9,723 nt of DNA, taken from contig CALGAS010000176.1 in NCBI GenBank assembly GCA_937959175.1, positions 1 to 9,723 on the forward strand, given 5' to 3'. The stretch is from an uncultured bacterium. Lineage in GTDB: Bacteria; Planctomycetota; Planctomycetia; Pirellulales; UBA1268. The notes below the pieces were generated by a model, which worked only from the letters and a program-made list of their open reading frames with translations, ran no database searches and was not told where the DNA came from. Positions 1-5,999 of the stretch are shown one piece after another. Position 1 is the first letter of the stretch, and every line of letters begins with the position of its first letter. A program made the translations under genes and the position numbers.

Positions 1-2135
1 TCCGCCCGCAGCCCCGCCAGTTTGGGATTGTCGGCAATCGTGCCCGGGAGGATCGGCAGCGACCGCTCCTTGGCGAAGATCTTCCCGAAGATCACCCGCA
101 GGCCGATCTCCATCCGGCCGGTGTGGCCGGGGCCGCCGATCTGCACCGGGCCCTCCCGCTCGAGAAAGACCTGAGGCCCGACGGCCACTGGCTTGTAGGC
201 GACCTGGGCGACGAGGTCGTACCAGTTGCGGCGGCCGCTCTCGATCGCGTCGAGGGCCACGCGGACATGCACCAGCCCGTCGCGACATTCGACGCGCAAG
301 GCTTCGTCGTCGTCGAAGGTGACGGCCACCCCGTCGGGCAGGTCCTCCGGCACCTTCGGCTCGATCCCGAGTTTCTCGCAGACCACGCGGGCGAGTTCTG
401 GAAGCTCGAGCCGCCGGCCCGCCAACTGGAACCGATTGAGCGAGTTGTTGGCCACGGTCTCATGCAGCTGCATGCTCAAGAGCGAGTTGCCCGGGGCCCG
501 GGGCCGGGGCGTGTGGGCGGCGAGCTGCGTGCCGGCTGCCAGCCGTAGCCGCAGGCTTGCCACGTCTTCGGAGGTCTCGAGCGCGACCGGCGTCGGCTCG
601 AGACCAAGATTCACCAGCGGCTCCCAGACCCGCTCCCGAATACGCTCCGCCATCTCCTCGAGTTTGGGGCCTGCCTGTTCGTCGACCTCCCGGCAGGCCA
701 TGCCGACGGTCTTGCTGCTCGCCTCGCGGCTGGCCTCGACCCGGGAGTCATCATGCTGGTTGCGGGCAATCGTGCGGACGAGCGATCCCATGATCGGCAC
801 CGCGTCAAAGCTTGTCTCGACGCTGGCCAGCCGGGCCCGCGTCGAGGCGTTGCCCCGCGACCTACCCACGGCCAGCCCCTCCGGCGTGACGTGCACCGGC
901 TTGACGACGATGAAGTTGCCCTGGCTGGCCGAGTGGATCGTGACCGGCCCCGACTCGGTGATCGTCCGGGTGGCTACCTGGCCGTTGATGACCAGTTCCA
1001 TCCGGATCTCACTGGCATTTGGTACGAACCGGATGCCGGTCAACTGCTCGACCGTGCGGCGGCCACGCACGGGCCGGCCGAGGATGAAGTCCTGGAAGCC
1101 GCCGCTGGAGACCGTCGCCTCCGGCAGGAGCTGCTCGACGAGTTCCCGGTGGACGGCGATCCGGACATTGGGAGCGAGGTAATGATCGGAGACGGCCCGC
1201 CTCAGGTCGGCCGCCCGGGGTGATGAGGATTCAGCGATTCCAGCCAAGGCCGCCTTCACCGCCGACGCGTCGTCGGCGGCACCGGATGTCTCGTATCGCT
1301 CGATGAAGCAGAGCAGCCGGGTGACTTCATCGGCGACCGGCCGGGCACCGAGCAGCAGCCCCACGTCATTGGGCCGGGCAGCCGGCTCGTCCACGGCAAC
1401 CCCGCACCAGTCGCAAGCCGCCCGCCAGACCGCCACCCGCCGAGCCACCGCCAGCGCCGCCCGGCGAGTCTCGCTCGCCAACTGCGGCGGCAGCCCTGCC
1501 TCTGCGGTCACCATGCCGGTGGCGACCTGCTCGCCCATCGAGACCAGCAGGCCGGCTGATCGCGGATCGTCTGGACCATCCGTGTCGAGAGTGCTGATCA
1601 CCGCCGCGAGCGTTCGATCAGCCCACGAAGCCACGCGGCCGGCCTCCCCCGGCCCCGCCATGGCAGCCAGGTCTTCCAGTTCGTCGAGCAGCCGATCGGG
1701 TGTCGGCCAACCGTCAGACACCGCCGCCTCGGATACTTGCTCCTCACCGACAGCCGGCGTCAGGGCCCTGGCGATTCGCCCCTCGCCCCGCAGGCGGCCG
1801 CGGATGCGGCCCGCGAGCGTGGATGCCGGGGTCGGCCGTGCCGATTCCCCCGCCGCCGTTGTCCGAAGATCCGCCCGCCGCTCGGCGAGACGACCCAAGA
1901 GCCGGGACGATGAACGGATCTCGCCGGCGGGCTGCTCGGAGGGCACGTCCACCCAGTTGACGCTGTCGGGGTCGTTGAAGGCGGGCCCGGGGAGCGGTGC
2001 CGCGAGCGGCGCGTCCTGGCCTCGAGCTGGCACGGCCTGGGCAGCCACCACCGCGATGCCGACCAGCAATGCCACCGCGGCCAACACCCGCTCCCGCCGC
2101 CCGGCGTTTCGGCGTCTTCTCCGCATCGGTCCCAT
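1..2135 (-). CDS. Large exported protein of unknown function (3' end outside window)
   Basis: The reading frame is open on the minus strand from ATG at 2135 to the left edge: 711 codons with no stop, so the C-terminus is missing. An in-frame TGA lies upstream of the gap region, and 2135 is the first ATG or GTG after it; a second ATG is codon 4. The N-terminus has an arginine cluster (residues 5-9 and 13-16), a hydrophobic stretch at about 17-34, and a possible signal-peptidase site near AVPA (34-37), so export or membrane anchoring is likely. Residues 70-340 look mainly helical. Residues about 345-420 look beta-rich, starting with FILGRPVRG and ending with SGPVTIHSASQGNF. Residues 440-510 are helical and polar, and 550-590 contain QLHETVANNSLNR. 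I recall similar proteins in planctomycetes, all of unknown function. The mix of amphipathic beta and long helices loosely resembles lipid-binding TULIP-type folds, but that is speculation. It lies downstream of holB. Confidence 0.85.
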   Translation of the reverse strand, partial: MGPMRRRRRNAGRRERVLAAVALLVGIAVVAAQAVPARGQDAPLAAPLPGPAFNDPDSVNWVDVPSEQPAGEIRSSSRLLGRLAERRADLRTTAAGESARPTPASTLAGRIRGRLRGEGRIARALTPAVGEEQVSEAAVSDGWPTPDRLLDELEDLAAMAGPGEAGRVASWADRTLAAVISTLDTDGPDDPRSAGLLVSMGEQVATGMVTAEAGLPPQLASETRRAALAVARRVAVWRAACDWCGVAVDEPAARPNDVGLLLGARPVADEVTRLLCFIERYETSGAADDASAVKAALAGIAESSSPRAADLRRAVSDHYLAPNVRIAVHRELVEQLLPEATVSSGGFQDFILGRPVRGRRTVEQLTGIRFVPNASEIRMELVINGQVATRTITESGPVTIHSASQGNFIVVKPVHVTPEGLAVGRSRGNASTRARLASVETSFDAVPIMGSLVRTIARNQHDDSRVEASREASSKTVGMACREVDEQAGPKLEEMAERIRERVWEPLVNLGLEPTPVALETSEDVASLRLRLAAGTQLAAHTPRPRAPGNSLLSMQLHETVANNSLNRFQLAGRRLELPELARVVCEKLGIEPKVPEDLPDGVAVTFDDDEALRVECRDGLVHVRVALDAIESGRRNWYDLVAQVAYKPVAVGPQVFLEREGPVQIGGPGHTGRMEIGLRVIFGKIFAKERSLPILPGTIADNPKLAGLRA

Positions 2136-2335
2136 CCGCCTGCCCGACTGGCCGTGGAACAGCCCTCCCTGGCATGTTCCACCAGGCAGCCGACGCCGTG
2201 AGCCGCATCACACGTCACGGCGGCAGCCGCTCCCCGCCGAAATCAATCGACCGCCGTGACCCGAAGAATCGATTTCTCCGGAATCAGCCCGCAGGGTTTT
2301 CCAGCGGCCGGACGGGATGCGGATCGGCCGGCAAC
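2136..2335. promoter_or_regulatory. Intergenic gap with two inverted repeats, between holB and the exported-protein gene
   Basis: This 200-bp gap holds no convincing gene. It has a perfect 9-bp inverted repeat, TCACGGCGG at 2215-2223 and CCGCCGTGA at 2251-2259, separated by 27 nt. Nearer the leftward gene is GGAACA at 2156-2161 with TGTTCC at 2175-2180 (13-nt spacer), ending about 20 bp upstream of the ATG at 2135. The first could be a transcript hairpin after holB; it has no T tract, so it is not a classic terminator. The second sits where an operator or the 5' UTR would be. Both roles are inferred from position only. Confidence 0.3.
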
Positions 2336-3394
2336 TCAGGAAAGATAGGCGAGCCGCGGTGCCTCGAGCACGGCCGTCCAGGCGTCGATCAGGGTCGGGA
2401 GGTGGGCGTTGCGATCAATGGCAACCACCGCCTCGAGGGTCTGTTCGATCGCGGTGGCCGCCGTCTCCGCATCGCCGGACCAGCTGGCCACGGCAGCGGC
2501 CAGGATGGCGTCGTCGGGCGCTTCCCCCGTGGCAGCCTGGCGGACCGCGGCCCGATAGAAGTCGAGGGCGGATTCGAGGATCGCCGCCAGCCGAGCCCGC
2601 CTCGGCGGGGCATCCTTGCCGGCGGCATCGACGAGGGCCGTGACCTCACGGGCCAACTCCACGCCCCGCAATGGGTGGCCGGAGAGCAGTTCCAGCAGCC
2701 GGCCGCGAAAGGCCCCCAGTTCAGGATCGAGCAGGAGCAGAGCCCGATCGAGGCTGCCGCCGGAGGCGGCAGCGGCCGCGGCGATGGCGGCCTCGTCGAT
2801 CTCCTCGCCCCGTTTCCTGAGCACCTCGCCGACCAGCCGCTGCACCGCGTCGACGGCGAGCGGCCGAAACCGAACCACCTGGCAGCGTGACCGGATCGTC
2901 GGCAGTTGCCGCTCGAGCCCGGTGCCCACCAGGATGATCACCGCGCCGGGCGGTGGCTCCTCGAGCGTCTTGAGCAGGCAGTTGGCCGCCTCGTCCGCCA
3001 GGTGATCGGCGTCGAGCACGATCGCCACCTTGCGGCTGCCGGCGACCGGCTTGAGCAGCAGCCGCCAGCAGAGCCCCTCCCGCATCCGGTGGGCCGCGTC
3101 GCCGATGAACGCTTCCAGCGGGATCGTCGACTTCTCGGGCGGCCGGGCGACGACGTCGATGTCAGGGTGGCTGCCGGCCGCCGCCTGGCGGCAGGAGGCA
3201 CACTGCCCGCAAGCCTCGAGACCGGGCCGCGGCTCGAGGCAGACCAGGGCCCGGGCCAGGGCCAGCGCGAAGGCCCCCTTGCCGACCCCGGGCGGACCGA
3301 TGAACAGATACGAGCCGGCGATCCGGCCGCGGGCCTCCGTCCCGGTGAAGGCCTTCGCGACCGCGTCATGCCCCTCGATGCCTTGCCATACCAT
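2336..3394 (-). CDS. holB: DNA polymerase III subunit delta-prime (clamp-loader ATPase-like)
   Basis: The delta-prime subunit is the stator of the clamp-loader complex, which opens the beta clamp and loads it on primed DNA. The 352-residue protein (from ATG 3394) starts with MVWQGIEGHDAV, the usual family start. It has a Walker A motif GPPGVGKG (33-40), a zinc-binding set of four cysteines (C52, C62, C65, C68), a Walker B-like strand VAIVLDADHL (123-132), the LLKTLEEPP helix (140-148) and the SRC motif (169-171). Residues after about 180 form the AAA+ lid and collar region. The intact Walker A and SRC motifs mean DnaX (tau/gamma) should be considered, but the length and lack of a long C-terminal tail favour delta-prime. 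An in-frame ATG at 3412 overlaps the tmk stop as TGATG and would add six residues. I prefer 3394 because conservation begins there and GGGAG lies 9 nt upstream. It probably follows tmk on one transcript. Confidence 0.93.
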   Translation of the reverse strand: MVWQGIEGHDAVAKAFTGTEARGRIAGSYLFIGPPGVGKGAFALALARALVCLEPRPGLEACGQCASCRQAAAGSHPDIDVVARPPEKSTIPLEAFIGDAAHRMREGLCWRLLLKPVAGSRKVAIVLDADHLADEAANCLLKTLEEPPPGAVIILVGTGLERQLPTIRSRCQVVRFRPLAVDAVQRLVGEVLRKRGEEIDEAAIAAAAAASGGSLDRALLLLDPELGAFRGRLLELLSGHPLRGVELAREVTALVDAAGKDAPPRRARLAAILESALDFYRAAVRQAATGEAPDDAILAAAVASWSGDAETAATAIEQTLEAVVAIDRNAHLPTLIDAWTAVLEAPRLAYLS

Positions 3395-3411
3395 CCACGC
3401 ATTCTCCCGCA

Positions 3412-4038
3412 TCAGGCCAGTTCGGGAAACCGCTCGGCAAGCGTGCGGCGAATCGCCGCGGCGACCTCCGCCGGCGACCCCGTCGCATCGACGATGTGGA
3501 TCGTGTCGGGGGCAGCCGCCGCCTCGCGGCGATAACCCTCGCGGAGCCGCTGGCGGTAGCCGTCGCCGCGGTTTTCGAGCTTGTCGAGCGGCCGGTCGAG
3601 CCGGCTGGCCACCGTGGCGAGATCGACGTCGAGGACGATGGCCAGATCGGGCAGCCGGCCGCCGGTGGCCACCTGCCCGACCGAGCGGATCGCCTCGGGA
3701 TCAAGCCCACCGGCGTGCCCCTGGTAGACGACGTTGGAGAGCAGGTAGCGGTCGGAGACGACCCACTCGCCGCGAGCGAGCGCCGGCTCGATCACCTCGG
3801 CGACCAGTTGGGCCCGGGCAGCCATGTAGAGGAGCATCTCGGCGGTCGGCGAAAGCTGGAGATCGTGGCGGTCGAGGAGGATCGCCCTGATCGCGTCACC
3901 GGCTGGTGTGGCACCGGGATCGCGGCAGGTCGTGACGTGGCAGCCGCGGCCCTCGAGCCAGTCAACGAGCGAGGCAACCTGCGACGACTTGCCCGCCCCG
4001 TCCATGCCCTCGAGCACGATGAACTTCGGACTCGTCAT
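3412..4038 (-). CDS. tmk: Thymidylate kinase (dTMP kinase)
   Basis: It phosphorylates dTMP to dTDP with ATP, an essential cytoplasmic step in dTTP synthesis. The 208-residue product has the normal length. Visible motifs are the P-loop in FIVLEGMDGAGKSSQ (6-20), RDPGATPAG (39-47) in place of the usual REPGGTPxGE, the DRY motif in VVSDRYLLSNVVYQG (93-107), and a basic LID segment RPLDKLENRGDGYRQR (149-164). The P-loop lacks the arginine of eukaryotic-type enzymes and the LID carries arginines, as in the E. coli-like class. The start at ATG 4038 places the P-loop strand at the usual distance; a GTG at 4056 would add six residues but has no ribosome-binding site. The Glu-to-Asp change in the REPGGT-type motif is conservative. 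The stop is next to or overlaps the holB start, which suggests co-translation. Confidence 0.96.
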   Translation of the reverse strand: MTSPKFIVLEGMDGAGKSSQVASLVDWLEGRGCHVTTCRDPGATPAGDAIRAILLDRHDLQLSPTAEMLLYMAARAQLVAEVIEPALARGEWVVSDRYLLSNVVYQGHAGGLDPEAIRSVGQVATGGRLPDLAIVLDVDLATVASRLDRPLDKLENRGDGYRQRLREGYRREAAAAPDTIHIVDATGSPAEVAAAIRRTLAERFPELA

Positions 4039-4106
4039 GCCCGGCGACCTGTCCACCCGATGCGATGCGTCGTAGCCATGGCTTCAGAGCATATGCGATC
4101 TGCAGT

Positions 4107-4631
4107 TCACCGCCCGAGGAGCTTCTGGATCCCGAGTGGATCGGCCAGATCGAGCGGGGCGATCCGTCGGCAGACGTCGGCGGCCATCTTCCGGCGGTTG
4201 GTTTCGAGCAGGCAGTGCACGAGTCCTTTGGCTGCTTCATAAAACGGCTGGTTGCCCAGCAAGGCGTAGGGCAGCGGCCGTGGGCCGCCGGCCGCCTCGA
4301 TCGCCCGCAGGCAGAGTTCGTAGGCGCGGCCAAAGTGGCCGCGGGCGAGTTTCGGATCGCCCTCTTCAAGCGCGATGAGGCCGAGGTGGACATGGGCCTC
4401 GAGAAAGTCGGGGCACTCTGAGAGGAGCCAGACGAGCTCGTCGCGGGCGATCTCGGTCTCGGCCGCCTCGATCATCGCCTCGACCTCCGCGATGTCGTCG
4501 CGACGGTTGCGGGCACAGCGAGGCTGCACGATCTCCCAGGCAGCCCCGTCGAAGGCCTCGCGGCGGGCCAGCGTGATGCGGTCGGCCGAGGGCCGCTTGC
4601 CGCGGCGGCGGCGGGAGTTGTCGGCGGTCAT
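4107..4631 (-). CDS. Small TPR-like protein of unknown function
   Basis: The 174-residue soluble protein has no signal peptide or membrane segment. Its first 25 residues are very basic (SRRRRGKR at 6-13). From about residue 45 it is helical: EAMIEAAETEIARDELVWLL (51-70), then a TPR-like helix pair, AHVHLGLIALEEGDPKLA (79-96) and RGHFGRAYELCLRAIE (97-112). These have the small residues expected for TPR packing, and the protein ends in a further helical segment (128-174). I recall small planctomycete proteins with a comparable arrangement, likely acting in protein-protein contact; no enzymatic motif is visible. It is the first gene of the leftward TPR-tmk-holB set, 68 bp ahead of the tmk ATG, and diverges from mutY. 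The ATG at 4631 is clear although no Shine-Dalgarno is obvious. Function unknown. Confidence 0.83.
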   Translation of the reverse strand: MTADNSRRRRGKRPSADRITLARREAFDGAAWEIVQPRCARNRRDDIAEVEAMIEAAETEIARDELVWLLSECPDFLEAHVHLGLIALEEGDPKLARGHFGRAYELCLRAIEAAGGPRPLPYALLGNQPFYEAAKGLVHCLLETNRRKMAADVCRRIAPLDLADPLGIQKLLGR

Positions 4632-4663
4632 GCAGGGCTGCGGAAGGGGTATGGTGCGACGAG

Positions 4664-4690
4664 ATTACACTGCCGGCGGTGTCGATCGAA
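4664..4690 (-). promoter_or_regulatory. Possible sigma-70-type promoter for the leftward operon
   Basis: On the minus strand the hexamer TGTAAT (4669-4664) matches five of six bases of the -10 consensus and lies 32 nt upstream of the ATG at 4631. The best -35-like hexamer, TTCGAT (4690-4685), is poor and only 15 nt away. This is a weak call, supported mainly by its place in the gap between divergent genes. Confidence 0.25.
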
Positions 4691-4702
4691 GTCGGCACGA
4701 CT

Positions 4703-4732
4703 GGGCAGGCTGCAAGCCTGCCCCCACATGTG
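4703..4732. repeat. Palindromic interspersed repeat, copy 1
   Basis: GGGCAGGCT (4703-4711) and AGCCTGCCC (4715-4723) form a perfect 9-bp inverted repeat around GCA, followed by the palindrome CACATGTG (4725-4732). Read on the minus strand it is GTGGGGGCAGGCTTGCAGCC, which aligns with copy 2 at 4782-4806 on the plus strand. It lies just upstream of the mutY ribosome-binding site. This layout is typical of short REP-like elements that recur through a genome; recurrence cannot be shown from this window. Confidence 0.6.
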
Positions 4733-4733
4733 C

Positions 4734-4738
4734 AGGAG
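4734..4738 (+). promoter_or_regulatory. Ribosome-binding site that decides the mutY start
   Basis: AGGAG lies 9 nt before the ATG at 4748. The alternative GTG at 4679, in the same frame, has no such site, and the extra 23 codons would consist largely of repeat copy 1. Confidence 0.6.
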
Positions 4739-4747
4739 ACGGCGCTG

Positions 4748-5839
4748 ATGGCGAAGCTTGGGCCCGGCCGCGTGACGAAACGTGGGCCCAGGTTTGCAAC
4801 CCGGGCAAAGCCGGCCGCTGCCCACAGAAGCGCGGCGGTAGCGCCCAGTAACGCGGCTCGGCCCCTCCTGGCCTGGTACCGGAGGTACCGCCGCGACCTC
4901 CCCTGGCGGGAGAGCGGCGACCCCTACCGCGTCTGGGTCAGCGAGATCATGCTCCAGCAGACGCAGGTGGAGCGGGTGCGGGAATACTTCACGCGATTCA
5001 TGGAGCGGTTTCCCGACGTGGCGGCCCTGGCGGCCGCTCCGGAGCGGGATGTGCTGAAGGCCTGGGAAGGTCTCGGCTACTACCGGCGGGCCCGGCAGCT
5101 GCACGCGGCTGCCAAGGCGGTGGTCGCCGAGTGGGGAGGGGCGTTTCCAAGGACAGCCGCCGAGCTTCGCACGCTGCCGGGAATCGGCCGCTACACCGCC
5201 GGGGCGATCGCCTCGATCGCCTTTGGCCAGCCTGAGCCGATCCTCGAGGCCAATAGCCGGCGGGTCTTCGCCCGGCTCGTCGGCCATGCCGAGCCGGTGG
5301 GGGGTGCGGGCGACGAGCCGCTTTGGGAGGTCGCCGCCGAGTTTGTGCCCCGGCGAAACGCCGGCCTCTTTAATCAGGCCGTGATGGATCTCGGCGCGAT
5401 GGTCTGCACGGTCACCCAGCCGCGGTGCGAGAACTGCCCGCTGGCTGGGGCGTGTGTTGCCCGGGCGACCGGCCGGGTCGAGGAGATTCCGGTGCTGCCG
5501 CGACAGCGGGCGGTGCGGCAGATTCGGGAGACCGCGCTCGTGCTGGAACGGGGCAGCCGGGTCGTCGTCGAGCGGCGGCAGGCGGGCGAGTGGTGGGAGG
5601 GCCTCTGGGATTTCCCGCGGGCGGTGAAGGGGGAGGCTCGAGCCCGCGGAGACCGGCTCCTCGGCACGGTCGTCTACTCGGTGACCCACCACCGGATCAC
5701 CTGCCGGGTCGTCGCCCGAACGCTCGGCGAAACTGGATCTGCCGGGCCCCGTCGCCGCCTCGTCACGACCGCGGCCCTCGCCCGGCTGGCGATGACCGCC
5801 CCCGGCCGCCGGATCGCAGACCTGCTGGCTCGGGGTTGA
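4748..5839 (+). CDS. mutY: A/G-specific adenine DNA glycosylase
   Basis: MutY removes adenine mispaired with 8-oxoguanine or guanine in base-excision repair. The 363-residue protein has the order expected: catalytic-domain start at RPLLAWYRRYRRDLPWR (38-54), VWVSEIMLQQTQV (62-74) with catalytic Glu66, a helix-hairpin-helix LPGIGRYTAGAI (143-154), a 4Fe-4S cluster C220-x6-C227-x2-C230-x5-C236, and a C-terminal NUDIX-like 8-oxoG-sensing domain from about 260. In that domain VTHH (312-315) lies where the FSH recognition loop is expected. Two oddities stand out. The position of E. coli Asp138 is Glu167 (PILEAN instead of ILDGN). The first 35 or so residues precede the conserved domain and are partly encoded by a palindromic repeat. 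The gene diverges from the TPR-tmk-holB set. The GTG at 4679 is a less likely start. Confidence 0.95.
   Translation: MAKLGPGRVTKRGPRFATRAKPAAAHRSAAVAPSNAARPLLAWYRRYRRDLPWRESGDPYRVWVSEIMLQQTQVERVREYFTRFMERFPDVAALAAAPERDVLKAWEGLGYYRRARQLHAAAKAVVAEWGGAFPRTAAELRTLPGIGRYTAGAIASIAFGQPEPILEANSRRVFARLVGHAEPVGGAGDEPLWEVAAEFVPRRNAGLFNQAVMDLGAMVCTVTQPRCENCPLAGACVARATGRVEEIPVLPRQRAVRQIRETALVLERGSRVVVERRQAGEWWEGLWDFPRAVKGEARARGDRLLGTVVYSVTHHRITCRVVARTLGETGSAGPRRRLVTTAALARLAMTAPGRRIADLLARG
4782..4825. repeat. Palindromic interspersed repeat, copy 2, inside the mutY frame
   Basis: GCCCAGGTT (4786-4794) and AACCCGGGC (4798-4806) form an inverted repeat with one mismatch around TGC. A wider pair, GTGGGC (4782-4787) and GCCCAC (4820-4825), encloses it. 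It resembles copy 1 read on the opposite strand: both have GTGGG, CAGG, TTGCA and CC at matching places. It encodes GPRFATRAK and neighbouring residues of the MutY N-terminal extension. Confidence 0.55.
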
Positions 5840-5914
5840 GCGGACTGCCGGCGGAATCCCGGCCACCGGATGTCCTGCCGGCACACCGCTCCGGCCCCGG
5901 GATTTGCTCCGCAA

Positions 5915-5954
5915 CCCACCCGGTGGGAACCTTTCTCCGGATCGGCGCATCTCA
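5915..5954 (+). promoter_or_regulatory. Possible ECF-sigma-type promoter with overlapping palindrome, upstream of the DUF4139 gene
   Basis: GGAACCT (5926-5932) resembles the -35 element of many ECF sigma promoters, and TCTCA (5950-5954) resembles a -10 element 17 nt further on, slightly longer than the usual 15-16. The palindrome CCCACC-C-GGTGGG (5915-5927) overlaps the left edge of the -35 element and could be an operator. The 160-bp gap after mutY also holds TGCCGGC/GCCGGCA (5846-5852 and 5877-5883), a weak hairpin with no T tract. All roles are inferred from resemblance. Confidence 0.33.
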
Positions 5955-5999
5955 CGAACTATTCATCGCATCCTGCGACCCCATCTTGGAGCTTCTCCC

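Noticed and set aside
226..2259. Two 318-codon open frames on the plus strand (226-1182 and 1303-2259)
   Set aside because: They are Ser/Arg/Pro-rich and opposite the minus-strand exported-protein gene, which is open over the whole 2.1 kb with a signal peptide and ordinary composition.
4628..5950. A 440-codon open frame on the minus strand
   Set aside because: It lies opposite mutY, whose motifs are unmistakable. The translation is rich in Arg, Pro and Gly with no recognisable domain, as expected of an antisense frame in GC-rich coding DNA.
5904..5999. Extended start (TTG at 5904) for the DUF4139 gene
   Set aside because: It would bury the clear signal peptide behind 32 residues. ATG 6000 has GGAG at good spacing.
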